The notes below the pieces were generated by a model. The model searched no databases, was not told the DNA's origin, and saw only the letters and a list, made by a program, of their open reading frames with translations. DNA of 64,000 nucleotides from Paraburkholderia domus. Lineage in GTDB: Bacteria; Pseudomonadota; Gammaproteobacteria; Burkholderiales; Burkholderiaceae. The stretch is from positions 22,895-86,894 of the forward strand of contig NZ_CAJNAT010000030.1 in assembly GCF_905220705.1 (NCBI RefSeq), read 5' to 3'. The translations under genes and the position numbers were made by a program. This document shows positions 43,021 through 51,682 of the stretch, piece by piece (positions within the stretch are counted from its first letter, which is position 1; every line of letters starts with the position of its first letter).

Positions 43021-44664
43021 TCAACCCGCGTCCTGCGTGTCCAGCGCTTCTTCGCGTTCACGTTGCGCGGTGCGCTGCTGCGGTTGCGATACAGGTTGAG
43101 GTTGCGACGCCGCTTGCGGCTTCATCTGCGCCGTCAATTGCGGGCCGCCTGCCTTAAGCTTAGTCGCCGGTACCACCGGATGCACGGTCACATTGTGCTG
43201 CGAACCGCTGCGCAACCAACGGCGGCCAAGCGGCCCATATACGCCGTCCGGTTCGGGAAAGCACTGCAGCAATCCGATATACAACGCACAGGCAAGCGTC
43301 AGCGAAACCGGCATGCTGATGTCGAGACCACCGGCGAGTTGCCCGAGGGGACCCACGAACTGATCCGGCAGATTGACGAAGCACAGGCCGATCACCGCGC
43401 TCGGAATCCACGCACCCATCGCGCGCCAGTTCCAGCCGTGCGTGAACCAGTAGTGACCGCCACGGCCACCGCGATTGAACACCTGCAGATCGTCGGACAG
43501 ATAGAAGCCGCGCCGCGTCACGAAGCCGATGATCATGATCACCATCCACGGGCAGCTGCAGACGTTGATCAGCACCGAGAACGTCGAGACGCTCTCGACC
43601 AGATTGAACGCGAAGCGGCCAAGAAAGATGAAGCCGATCGCGAGACTGCCGATTAGCAGCGTCGCCCGCACGCGGTTCAGAAACTTGGGAAACATGCTCG
43701 ACATATCGAGCCCGGTGCCGTATAGCGCGGTGGTTCCCGTCGACATCCCGCCGATGATCGCAATCAGGCACACCGGCAGAAAGAACCAGTTCGGCGAGAT
43801 CGCCAGCAGACCGCCCACGTAGTTATTCGACGCGATGAAATCCGGCGCCTTCCCGGCGATGATCGTTGCGGTGGCAAGGCCGAAGAAAAACGGTACGAAG
43901 GTCGCCAGTTGCGCGAGCATCACCGCGAGGATCGTGCGCTTCTTCGGCGTGTTCTGCGGAATATAGCGGGCCCAGTCGCCGAGCGTGCAGGCGAACGACA
44001 CCGGATTGCTCATCGCAACCAGCACGGCGCTCACGAACGCCGGCCAGAAACCCACCGAGCCGAGCGCGACCTTGCCGGCGTACGCGCTATTGAACGATTC
44101 GGCGAACGCCGCGATACCGAGCACGAACAGCAGACTCGCCGCCCACACGGCGATCTTGTTGACCCACAGCATGAAGCGGAAACCGTAGACGCAGACGGTG
44201 AGCACCAGTACCGCAAAGAGACCGTACGCGAAGCTCAAGGTCATCCAGTTGACCGGCAGGCCGAGCAGGTGATTCGCGCCGCCCACGAGCGCGTCGCCCG
44301 AACTCCACACGGCCAGCGAGAAGAACGCGACGGCGGTCAGCACCGCAAGAAAAGAGCCGACGATCCGGCCATGAATACCGAAATGCGCCCCGGACGAAAC
44401 CGGATCGCTCGTGCCGTTGCGCGGACCGAACAGCCCCATCGGCGCAAGAATGCACGAACCGATTACCACGCCGAGCACGATCGAATAAACGCCTGCCTTG
44501 AACGACAGACCGAGCAGCACAGGAAAACTGCCGAGCACCGATGTGGAAAATGTATTGCAGCCGCCGAACAGCAAGCGGAAAAGGTCGATCGGCCGCGCAT
44601 AACGCGAGCGATCAGGAATGCGTTCAAAACCGAATGTTTCAACTTGGGTGATGCTGCTGCTCAT
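43021..44664 (-). CDS. NCS1-family nucleobase/cation symporter
   Basis: A 547-residue membrane protein from ATG 44664 (MSSSITQVETFGFERIPDRS) with CAGGAG nine bases upstream. It has the NCS1 sequence RYARPIDLFRLLFGGCNTFS, GLSFKAGVYSIVLGVVIGSC, GPRNGTSDPVSSGAHFGIHG, FACTLGDWARYIPQNTPKKR and 12 hydrophobic segments. NCS1 proteins import cytosine, allantoin, hydantoins or similar nitrogen compounds. The C-terminal tail (last 60 residues) is Gln/Pro-rich and likely cytoplasmic. It is upstream of the FAD oxidoreductase on the same strand and separated from a LysR gene by 269 bp. Confidence 0.9.
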   Translation of the reverse strand: MSSSITQVETFGFERIPDRSRYARPIDLFRLLFGGCNTFSTSVLGSFPVLLGLSFKAGVYSIVLGVVIGSCILAPMGLFGPRNGTSDPVSSGAHFGIHGRIVGSFLAVLTAVAFFSLAVWSSGDALVGGANHLLGLPVNWMTLSFAYGLFAVLVLTVCVYGFRFMLWVNKIAVWAASLLFVLGIAAFAESFNSAYAGKVALGSVGFWPAFVSAVLVAMSNPVSFACTLGDWARYIPQNTPKKRTILAVMLAQLATFVPFFFGLATATIIAGKAPDFIASNNYVGGLLAISPNWFFLPVCLIAIIGGMSTGTTALYGTGLDMSSMFPKFLNRVRATLLIGSLAIGFIFLGRFAFNLVESVSTFSVLINVCSCPWMVIMIIGFVTRRGFYLSDDLQVFNRGGRGGHYWFTHGWNWRAMGAWIPSAVIGLCFVNLPDQFVGPLGQLAGGLDISMPVSLTLACALYIGLLQCFPEPDGVYGPLGRRWLRSGSQHNVTVHPVVPATKLKAGGPQLTAQMKPQAASQPQPVSQPQQRTAQREREEALDTQDAG

Positions 44665-44933
44665 TGTCTCCAACTCCTGTAACGGCCAGGTCTCACTCAC
44701 AATGGCTCGCCACGGGGATGCGGCGTCCACTTTTCTCAAATGACTGGACGTCACTGTAAAGACAATCGGCGCGGGCAAAAATATCGCCCGCCAAACCTTT
44801 ACTTCGATCTCGGGCGATGTAACCTGAAACGCCCGCCCCACAAGGCTTTTCGGATGCAACCAAAGGCCGCGCAAGGACGTCCTTCAAGCCCTGTGGAGCG
44901 CAAACGTCGAAGCGAATAGCGAGAATGCCCGCC

Positions 44934-45905
44934 TTAGACCGGATCTGCCTCACGCGCCTGACGGCGCCGCTTCGCCGCGGCGACGGTCGGCAGCGGCACC
45001 GGCACCGCGCCCGACATGCCGTGCTCGATCAGGAAATCGCGGAACAGCCCGGCGACATGCGGCAAGCGTTTATCTGACACATGCATCACGTACCAATCGC
45101 GCTCGATCGGATTGGCGGGCAGCGGCAGTAACGCCAGCAAGCCGGCCTGAAATTCGAGCGAGCACGCATGCAGCGACAGAAATGCGATGCCCAAACCCGC
45201 CTCGACCAATTGCTTGATCGCCTCGTTGCTCGAAAGCTCGGAGCCGATATGCAGCTTGTGGCCGGCGAGTCGAAACAGATTCTCGACGGTCGAGCGCGTG
45301 CCCGAGCCTCGCTCCCGCACGAACAGATTCGCGGTTTGCAGATCGTCCAACGACAGGCGCTTTTTCTTCATCAAGGCATGGGCGGGCGACGCGACGAACG
45401 CCATCGGATGCTTGGCGAAGGCGGTGGCCACCGTGCGTAATTCGCGCGGCGCGCTGCCCATCACCGCGAGATCGATCTCGTGCGTTGCCAGCATGCGGAT
45501 GATGTCGGCGCGATTGCCGACTTTGAACTGCACCTTCACCTGAGGGCGCAACTCGGTGAAACGCACCAGAAAAGGCGGGATCAGATATTCAGCGGTCGTG
45601 ATCGCGCCGATGCGCAGCGTGCCGCCCTGCTCGCCGTGCAGCGCGGCGAGATCATCCGCCGCGCCGTTCCATAGATCGAGGATTTCCAGCGCATAGCGCG
45701 CGAGGATCTCGCCCGCCGCTGTCAGCTGCACGCCACGGCCCACCCGCTGCAATAGCGGCGCTCCCGCAGCCTCTTCAAGCAGACGCACCTGAAGCGACAC
45801 CGCCGGCTGCGTGAGCTTCAATTCTTCGGCCGCGCGCGACACGCTGCCGAGCTTCGCGACCGTATGCAAGGCTTTCAATTGACGGAACGTGGCGGCTTTT
45901 AACAT
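44934..45905 (-). CDS. LysR-family transcriptional regulator (CbbR-like)
   Basis: A 323-residue regulator starting MLKAATFRQLKALHTVAKLG with helix-turn-helix SVSRAAEELKLTQPAVSLQV. The body (LQRVGRGVQLTAAGEILARY, GTLRIGAITTAEYLIPPFLV, DLAVMGSAPRELRTVATAFA) resembles CbbR-type LysR proteins, but there are no carbon-fixation genes here. It is divergent from the NADH dehydrogenase gene and upstream of the NCS1/oxidoreductase unit, so it could control either. Confidence 0.88.
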   Translation of the reverse strand: MLKAATFRQLKALHTVAKLGSVSRAAEELKLTQPAVSLQVRLLEEAAGAPLLQRVGRGVQLTAAGEILARYALEILDLWNGAADDLAALHGEQGGTLRIGAITTAEYLIPPFLVRFTELRPQVKVQFKVGNRADIIRMLATHEIDLAVMGSAPRELRTVATAFAKHPMAFVASPAHALMKKKRLSLDDLQTANLFVRERGSGTRSTVENLFRLAGHKLHIGSELSSNEAIKQLVEAGLGIAFLSLHACSLEFQAGLLALLPLPANPIERDWYVMHVSDKRLPHVAGLFRDFLIEHGMSGAVPVPLPTVAAAKRRRQAREADPV

Positions 45906-45940
45906 AAGTGAAAACCTATATGTTCTGTATAAACATTAAA

Positions 45941-45970
45941 TTGTGCTGCGGTTTCCGCCGATTCTATACT
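45941..45970 (+). promoter_or_regulatory. Putative sigma-70 promoter of the NADH dehydrogenase gene
   Basis: TTGTGC (45941-45946), an 18-nt spacer and TATACT (45965-45970) precede the plus-strand gene at 46061, leaving a leader of about 80 nt. The A+T-rich 45905-45945 just before also serves the divergent LysR gene. Confidence 0.4.
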
Positions 45971-46060
45971 GACCCTGACAGATGAGGCCGACGAATTTCG
46001 GGTATAGCCCGGGAACGCCTTCACCGGCTCAGCACAGATAACTTCAGGAGGATACGGATC

Positions 46061-47461
46061 ATGGCGGCAATCGATCAGCAGGAAGCCTCTACCGCGCAAC
46101 GTACACGGCACTCACAGCAATCCGTTCAATCGACGCCGGCGGCGGCGCATCGCGTCGTGATCGTCGGCGGCGGCGTCGGCGGCCTTGGGCTCGCTACGCG
46201 GCTGTCGGAAACGCTCGGACGCGCCGGTCTCGCGCAGATCGTGCTGGTCGATCGCTGGCCGACGCATTTCTGGAAGCCTCTGCTGCATGAAGCCGCGTCG
46301 GGCCAGCTCGATCCGGCCACGCATCAACTGCAGTATGCGGTGCAGGCACAACGGCATGGCTTCGAATTCGAACAGGGCGAACTCGCCGCGCTCGATCGCA
46401 CGAACCGGCACATCACACTGAACGCGCTCTACGACGCTGACGGCCGCGAAATCCTGCCGTCACGGCAGCTTGCATTCGATACCCTGGTGCTGGCCATGGG
46501 CAGCGTCACGCAATATTTCGGCGTGCCCGGTGCGGCCGAACACGCCTTGCCGCTCGAATCGGTCGCACATGCCGAAGCGTTTCGCCGCAAGCTGCTCGAC
46601 GCCTGTCTGCGTGCGAACCATGCGCGCCGCGCGCGGACCGCGCAAGCGGACACGCCGGTATCGATCAACATCATCGGCGCCGGTGCAACGGGCGTTGAAC
46701 TTGCCGCCGCGTTACGCGATACGGTACGTCTCTTGAACCGCTACAGCCCGTTTTCACTCGACCCCGTGCGCGACTTCCGCATTCGTCTGATCGAAAGCAG
46801 CGAACGCGTGCTGCCCGCGCTGTCCGAAACAATCTCGGCCCGCGCGCAAAAGATGCTCGGCAGTCTCGGTGTCGAAGTGTTGAACGCGACGCGTGTCACC
46901 GAAGTACGCACCGACGCCGTCCTGACTAGCGCAGGCGAACCGCTCCCCAGCGACATCGCGATCTGGACGGCCGGCATCGCAGGGCCGCCGGTGTTGCGCA
47001 CGCTGGACGGCATTGCGGTGAATCGCAACGCACAGGTGCAGGTGAACCGCACGCTGCAATGCACGAACGACGCCAACATATTCGGACTCGGCGACTGCGC
47101 GGCCTGCCCTTCTTCTGACAGTGCGGACGCGTTTCTGGCGCCGCGCGCTCAAGTCGCGCACCAGCAAGCGCTGTTTCTGGCGCGTGCGCTGAAGTGCAGG
47201 ATAGCGGGAGAAGCGTTGCCGGAGTTCGTTTATCACGACGCCGGCACCTTGGTCGGTTTCGGCCGCGAAGGCACGATCGGCAGCCTGAGCAACAGCTTGC
47301 TGACGCAGCCGGTGTTCGTCGACGGCTGGCTGGCGACCGCCGTGTACAAGCTCATCTATCGTCGTCACGTGATGACGCTGACCGGCTTCGCACGCATGGC
47401 GCTCGATTCGGCGAGCCACTGGTTGCGCAGACGCGTGCATCCGGTAATCCGGCTGCATTGA
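46061..47461 (+). CDS. Type II NADH dehydrogenase-like FAD/NAD(P) oxidoreductase
   Basis: A 466-residue protein from ATG 46061 with AGGAGG eight bases before. It has two Rossmann folds: HRVVIVGGGVGGLGLATRLS (FAD, residues 30-48) and SINIIGAGATGVELAAALRD (NADH). The NDH-2 segment WKPLLHEAASGQLDPATHQL, IWTAGIAGPPVLRTLDGIAV and IFGLGDCAACP are also present. The C-terminal amphipathic stretch (YKLIYRRHVMTLTGFARMAL) fits a peripheral membrane anchor. It passes electrons from NADH to quinone without pumping protons. The first 28 residues are a Gln/Thr/Ser-rich extension. Confidence 0.9.
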   Translation: MAAIDQQEASTAQRTRHSQQSVQSTPAAAHRVVIVGGGVGGLGLATRLSETLGRAGLAQIVLVDRWPTHFWKPLLHEAASGQLDPATHQLQYAVQAQRHGFEFEQGELAALDRTNRHITLNALYDADGREILPSRQLAFDTLVLAMGSVTQYFGVPGAAEHALPLESVAHAEAFRRKLLDACLRANHARRARTAQADTPVSINIIGAGATGVELAAALRDTVRLLNRYSPFSLDPVRDFRIRLIESSERVLPALSETISARAQKMLGSLGVEVLNATRVTEVRTDAVLTSAGEPLPSDIAIWTAGIAGPPVLRTLDGIAVNRNAQVQVNRTLQCTNDANIFGLGDCAACPSSDSADAFLAPRAQVAHQQALFLARALKCRIAGEALPEFVYHDAGTLVGFGREGTIGSLSNSLLTQPVFVDGWLATAVYKLIYRRHVMTLTGFARMALDSASHWLRRRVHPVIRLH

Positions 47462-47535
47462 GCGCTTCCGGCGGCGCGCACACGCTGAGCCCGATTCGGG
47501 GCCCGCCGTGTACACGTCGCCGTCTGCATGTCGCG

Positions 47536-47781
47536 CTACTCGATCTGAAATGCATCCGCCGTCAAGCGTGTGGTGTCCTGCGACGGGCACGGCCGCGGGT
47601 ACTGGCTATCGGGCACATCCATACAGCCCGACACACGCGCGGCTGCGAGTTCACGTTTCACCTCATCGCGGGTTTTTCCCGGCGGCGCAGGTTCGCGCAT
47701 CGGGATCGTGTCGACGGCCACTGCCACACTCACACAGGCGCAACTCAGCGCGAATCCCACCAACCATATCGCATTTCGCAT
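47536..47781 (-). CDS. Small secreted protein, DUF4148-like
   Basis: An 81-residue protein with a cleavable signal peptide (MRNAIWLVGFALSCACVSVA) and the segment PGKTRDEVKRELAAARVSGC that resembles DUF4148, a family common in Burkholderiales. AAGGAGAA before ATG 47781 supports the start. The function is unknown. Two ATGAC-N6-GTCAT boxes lie 67 and 131 bp upstream, in the divergent promoter region, so it may belong to the two-component regulon. Confidence 0.75.
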   Translation of the reverse strand: MRNAIWLVGFALSCACVSVAVAVDTIPMREPAPPGKTRDEVKRELAAARVSGCMDVPDSQYPRPCPSQDTTRLTADAFQIE

Positions 47782-47847
47782 GATCGATTCTCCTTTTAAG
47801 TGAGTTCCGATCCTGGGGCCAGCCTGCAGCGCAAACGTGAGCCCCAG

Positions 47848-47863
47848 ATGACAAATCCGTCAT
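47848..47863. promoter_or_regulatory. CopR/CusR-type box 1
   Basis: ATGACAAATCCGTCAT, two inverted ATGAC/GTCAT half sites with a 6-nt spacer. This is the pattern bound by CusR/CopR-type metal response regulators; a cognate two-component pair lies 1.1 kb downstream. Confidence 0.55.
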
Positions 47864-47911
47864 CCGCGACGGGGCGCCGACGCATCGGCGCGTTATGCGT
47901 TGAAGGACTGT

Positions 47912-47927
47912 ATGACGAAATTGTCAT
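47912..47927. promoter_or_regulatory. CopR/CusR-type box 2
   Basis: ATGACGAAATTGTCAT is a nearly perfect palindrome of the same ATGAC-N6-GTCAT form, 64 bp after box 1 and 38 bp before the start codon of the plus-strand gene at 47965. Confidence 0.6.
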
Positions 47928-47964
47928 GCTGTTCTCATCTTCATATCGGCGAGGCGTTCATACG

Positions 47965-48426
47965 ATGAACGCTCTCGACATCGAACCGGAATCCCATGCG
48001 ATGTGTTCGACCAATACGATGCGTGGCGATGTGCGCTTCATCGTAAGCGCTGTCATGTTGGCCCTCAAGATGCAACTCCGCCGATGCAGAGGTGAGACGC
48101 TCTCTCTGGTGAGCGCCCTGGTGGCCATTGCAATCGGCTCGCTTGCTTTCTGGCTAACCCAGCCCGCTCATCTGTTCAACGGCGGCGCGGCGCCCCCTGC
48201 ATCCGCCACCGTCACACCCCTGAATCGCAACAACGTGCTGTTCACGCACGGCCTGCTCTCGCTTGAACTGCTTTCCACAATGCGGCACACCTCGCCAGAA
48301 CTCATGCCGGATCGCGGAACCGGCGCCAACAAATTCTGCGCACCGCATGGTCCCGCCGCAGCGCTTCTGACCTCCTGCGAGATTCACGCGCACCGTGCGT
48401 GCATCCAACGCGCAATCGCACATTGA
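47965..48426 (+). CDS. Hypothetical membrane protein
   Basis: A 153-residue frame from ATG 47965 (MNALDIEPESHAMCSTNTMR); a longer version from 47800 would run through both regulator boxes and is unlikely. Two hydrophobic stretches are seen, FIVSAVMLALKM (about residues 25-36) and LVSALVAIAIGSLAFWLTQP (about 48-67). A loop rich in Ala and Pro follows, and the C-terminus has several Cys and His (FCAPHGP, SCEIHAHRACIQRAIAH) that might bind metal. I do not recognise a family. Its promoter holds the best metal-type box, so a role in metal response is possible. Confidence 0.45.
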   Translation: MNALDIEPESHAMCSTNTMRGDVRFIVSAVMLALKMQLRRCRGETLSLVSALVAIAIGSLAFWLTQPAHLFNGGAAPPASATVTPLNRNNVLFTHGLLSLELLSTMRHTSPELMPDRGTGANKFCAPHGPAAALLTSCEIHAHRACIQRAIAH

Positions 48427-48996
48427 CGATGTCGGCCGGCAGCCCGGCGTGTAATCGGCACAGTCGATCCGACAGCCTATCGCCTTCGTTCAACTCACAC
48501 CACGCTTGCAGGGTTGGCAGCCACTTTGAATCACACCATGGTATAAGTAATACATACATTCAGGAGGACGTGATAAATGCCCCGATCCGATTTTTTTGAC
48601 TAATCGTCTCAAAATTAGTCGCTGATTCGGTTGGGTCCTATGCATGCCTGACGATATGAAAGAGAACATCAAAGCAATCCGCTTCTCGCCGATCGCGCTG
48701 CCGGCAACCCGGTGCGCGCTTGTCTGCATCCGCGCAAGCGCATCGGTAGATCCCATTCCGAAAGCCGGACTCCCACGCCTCACCCTGAACCACTTCACGC
48801 ATCCACGCTGCCTCCATCGGGGCGAGCAGAACATGCGGCTCGTTGGCACCGGTGCCCATCCGCGCGCGTCATCGCAAAGGGCACGCATGCCCGCTCGCGT
48901 TTAGCGCCCCTCACAGCACGAGGCGCGGCCCTGTCCGCGCGGCTCTCACATCACGCCGCCAGCGCGGTGCGGAGGGCGTCACCAGGAAAAAAGACC
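48427..48996. other. Intergenic region upstream of the two-component system
   Basis: No convincing gene. At 48541-48620 a strong AGGAGG is followed by an eight-codon frame (ATG 48577 to TAA), a T-run, and an inverted repeat GACTAAT/ATTAGTC (48598-48604 and 48614-48620). This looks like a gene remnant or a leader-type regulator. The imperfect palindrome GTATAAGTAATAC at about 48541-48553 resembles operators of small antitoxin genes. The rest is G+C-rich with only overlapping shadow frames. Confidence 0.35.
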
Positions 48997-49680
48997 ATGC
49001 GAATTCTGATCGTGGAAGACGAAGCAAAAACCGGCACCTATCTCCGAAAGGGTCTGACAGAAGCTGGGTTTATCGCCGACTGGGTGGAAGACGGCGTAAC
49101 CGGTCAGCATCTCGCGCTGACCGAGGACTACGACCTGATCATCCTCGACGTGATGCTGCCCGGCCAGGACGGCTGGTCCACACTGAAAAACCTGCGCCAC
49201 ACTCGTTCCACGCCAGTATTGCTGCTCACCGCACGCGACGACCTGGATGACAAGGTACGCGGCCTGGAAATGGGTGCCGACGACTATCTGGTGAAGCCGT
49301 TCGATTTTGCCGAATTGCTGGCGCGTGTCCGCTCGATCTTGCGGCGTGGCCATGGGCGAGACGCCGCCTCGCTGCACGTTGCAGACCTTACGCTCGACCT
49401 GACGCGCCGCAAGGCCACGCGCCAGGGCGACACGATCCTGTTGACGGCCAAGGAGTTTGCGCTGCTGTGGCTGCTGATGCGCAGGCACGGAGAGATCCTG
49501 CCGCGTTCGACGATCGCCTCGCAGGTGTGGGACATGAATTTCGATAGCGACACCAACGTGGTCGATGCCGCGATCCGGCGCGTACGCGCGAAGGTCGACG
49601 ACAACTACGAGCCGAAGCTGATCCACACGGTGCGCGGCATGGGCTACGTGCTCGAAGAACGCTGCAGCGCGCCGCGATGA
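48997..49680 (+). CDS. OmpR-family response regulator, heavy-metal type (CopR/CusR-like)
   Basis: A 227-residue response regulator from ATG 48997, with AGGAAA ten bases upstream; a longer frame from 48712 has no start signal. The receiver domain has E7/D8 acidic pair, phosphorylated D51 (LIILDVMLPGQDGW) and K100 (YLVKPFDF). A winged helix (VADLTLDLTRRKATRQGDTI, NVVDAAIRRVRAKVDDNYEP, IHTVRGMGYVLEE) binds DNA. The sequence MRILIVEDEAKTGTYLRKGL is typical of copper/silver/zinc responders. ATGAC-N6-(G/A)TCAT boxes nearby are likely targets. The histidine kinase gene overlaps by 4 bp. Confidence 0.9.
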   Translation: MRILIVEDEAKTGTYLRKGLTEAGFIADWVEDGVTGQHLALTEDYDLIILDVMLPGQDGWSTLKNLRHTRSTPVLLLTARDDLDDKVRGLEMGADDYLVKPFDFAELLARVRSILRRGHGRDAASLHVADLTLDLTRRKATRQGDTILLTAKEFALLWLLMRRHGEILPRSTIASQVWDMNFDSDTNVVDAAIRRVRAKVDDNYEPKLIHTVRGMGYVLEERCSAPR

Positions 49681-51173
49681 TCTGGCGCTCGCCCTGCTCG
49701 ATCCTGGCGCCGGTGGCGCGGCGGCTCCTGAAGCCACTCATGCCGCACACCTTGAGAGCGCGACTCTCGATCCTGTTCGCGGTGTCGACTTCGCTATTGC
49801 TCGTGTTCAACGGCGTATTGCTGTATCACAGTCTGAAGACACGCTTCGACTCGACCTCGGCGCGCGAGATGACGGCAACCCTCACCGCCCTGCAGTTGAG
49901 CCTGCAGACAATGTCCGGATCCGAAGCGGTTCGCGCCGATCGCGAGATCTGGTACGACCTGTTGCACGGTCACCCGAATCTCGACATTGCGCTGTTCGAC
50001 GCGCGCGGCGCGCCGCTCACCCGCACCAACGGTTATTGGCCGAATGTCGAAACGCTCGCGGTGCACGCCGGGCTTACTCCCGTGCAAGTGAAGGCAGAAG
50101 GTATGTCCAAGCGTTTTCTGGTGGCCATGGCACCGCTCGGCGGCCAATCGGGTGCCAACGTGCGCGTGGTCGTGCAATACGACACCAGCGCCGAGCGCGC
50201 ACTGCTGCGCGCCTATGCGCTGAATGTGCTGTTGGTGAGCGCTATCGGCACGCTGGTGAACGCGCTGCTGGCGTGGTGGATCGCGCGCTTCGGGCTGCGG
50301 CCACTGGCTCGCCTGACTGCGCGTGCCGAACAGATCTCCAGCAGCCGCCTCGCGCGGCCGTTGCCCGAGCGTGACATGCCGGGCGAACTCAAGGAATTGA
50401 GCCACGCCTTCAACCGTATGCTGGCGCGCCTGCACGAATCGTTCACACGTCTCACACAATTTTCATCCGACCTCGCGCACGACATGCGCACGCCGCTCAC
50501 CAATCTGCTGGCCGAGGCGCAAGTCGCACTCTCGCAACCCCGTTCCGCCGACGATTACCGCGTGGTGATCGAGTCGAGCGTGGACGAATTCCAGCGCCTG
50601 TCACGCCTGATCGACAGCATGCTGTTCCTTGCCCGCGCCGACAGCGCGCAGCGCCGCTTGTCCGTGCAGCAGGTCGACGCGCGCAGCGAAGCATTGCGGG
50701 TCGCAGGCTACTACGAAAGCATGGCGGCGGATGCGGGTGTGGAGATTGTCGTGACGGGCGACGCGTGCTTCGAAGGCGATGTGTTGCTTGTACAACGCGC
50801 GCTGAGCAACCTGGTTTCGAACGCATTGGCGCACGCGCCACGCGGCAGCACGGTCGAACTGCATTGCGCCGAGCGGGTTCGCTACGCCCAGCTATCGGTG
50901 TCCGACAGCGGCGCCGGCATCGCCGAACCGCATCTGGAGAGAATCTTCGACCGCTTCTATCGCGTCGATCCGGCGCGCTACAACTCGGCGCGCGGCACCG
51001 GCCTCGGACTTGCCATCGTCAAATCGATCATGAACGAACATCACGGCGAATGCAGTGTCGAGAGCATCCCGCACGAGCGGACCACCTTCAGTCTGCATTT
51101 TCCGAGACGGCCTGCCGCCCTGTCTACGCCGCCAGTGCAGCGCGAAAGACTCCGCAAACGGCACGGCAAATAA
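49677..51173 (+). CDS. Heavy-metal sensor histidine kinase (CopS/CusS-like)
   Basis: A 498-residue kinase overlapping the regulator stop (ATGA). Two transmembrane segments (about residues 31-50 and 183-203) flank a periplasmic sensor domain of 130 residues; HAMP follows (RPLARLTARAEQISSSRLAR). H268 (SSDLAHDMRTPLTNLLAEAQ) is the phosphorylation site, and NLVSNALAHAPRGSTVELH and GTGLGLAIVKSIMNEHHGE form the ATPase domain. The family senses periplasmic copper or silver. The metal cannot be read off the sequence; there is no adjacent efflux operon. Confidence 0.9.
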   Translation: MIWRSPCSILAPVARRLLKPLMPHTLRARLSILFAVSTSLLLVFNGVLLYHSLKTRFDSTSAREMTATLTALQLSLQTMSGSEAVRADREIWYDLLHGHPNLDIALFDARGAPLTRTNGYWPNVETLAVHAGLTPVQVKAEGMSKRFLVAMAPLGGQSGANVRVVVQYDTSAERALLRAYALNVLLVSAIGTLVNALLAWWIARFGLRPLARLTARAEQISSSRLARPLPERDMPGELKELSHAFNRMLARLHESFTRLTQFSSDLAHDMRTPLTNLLAEAQVALSQPRSADDYRVVIESSVDEFQRLSRLIDSMLFLARADSAQRRLSVQQVDARSEALRVAGYYESMAADAGVEIVVTGDACFEGDVLLVQRALSNLVSNALAHAPRGSTVELHCAERVRYAQLSVSDSGAGIAEPHLERIFDRFYRVDPARYNSARGTGLGLAIVKSIMNEHHGECSVESIPHERTTFSLHFPRRPAALSTPPVQRERLRKRHGK

Positions 51174-51179
51174 AAGCAC

Positions 51180-51195
51180 ATGACAGAATTATCAT
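51180..51195. promoter_or_regulatory. CopR/CusR-type box 3
   Basis: ATGACAGAATTATCAT, seven bases after the kinase stop, is an ATGAC-N6-ATCAT variant of boxes 1 and 2. It would serve the region carrying the carbonic anhydrase remnant. Confidence 0.45.
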
Positions 51196-51304
51196 CGCGC
51201 GATCACCGCTGTCTCATGGCTCCCGTCACAGAATGGTTCAAACCGATGAACAACTTCGGCATGCAAATCATCTACGGAGCGATATATGAAATCAAGGCGG
51301 ATAA

Positions 51305-51658
51305 CCTAAGCCACCCTGCTCTTTCCAGCGTCTCGCCAGCAACCAGCGGCCCAACGTACTGTGGATCGGCTGCTCCGACAGCCGCGTACCTGAAGCCATT
51401 ACCCGCGCAACGCCCGGCGAGATCTTCGTTCATCGCAACATCGCAAACCTGGTCGACGAACGCGCCGACCGGCTCGCCGAGCTCAACGTGCTGGCTCAGG
51501 TGCAAACACTGCATGCGATGCCGCTGATTCGAAACGCGCAGCCTCCCGTGCAGATTCATGGCTGGATATTTTCAATGCACGACGGTCGCCTGAAAGCGCT
51601 GACCGACCCGGCGTGGGCACTTGGCGAAACCACCGACGCCCACGGGGCGGTTGGCTGA
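51305..51658 (+). pseudogene. Beta-carbonic anhydrase remnant with internal deletion
   Basis: From 51305 the frame reads FQRLASNQRPNVLWIGCSDS, then RVPEAITRATPGEIFVHRNI-ANLVDERADRLAELN, which is the N-terminal part of beta-carbonic anhydrase with the first zinc cysteine (CSDSR). It then jumps at once to the C-terminal part (VLAQVQTLHAMPLIRNAQPP, VQIHGWIFSMHDGRLKALTD). The central block of about 90 residues with the zinc ligands H-x-x-C is gone. A TAA stands just before 51305 in the same frame, and no start codon is in frame, so the 5' end is also broken. It cannot be an active anhydrase. Confidence 0.85.
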
Positions 51659-51682
51659 ACGCCCGCACCGCACTCCTGACGC

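Noticed and set aside
48712..48996. N-terminal extension of the response regulator
   Set aside because: The extra 95 residues are Arg/Ser-rich without homology; receiver domain starts exactly at ATG 48997 with a ribosome site.
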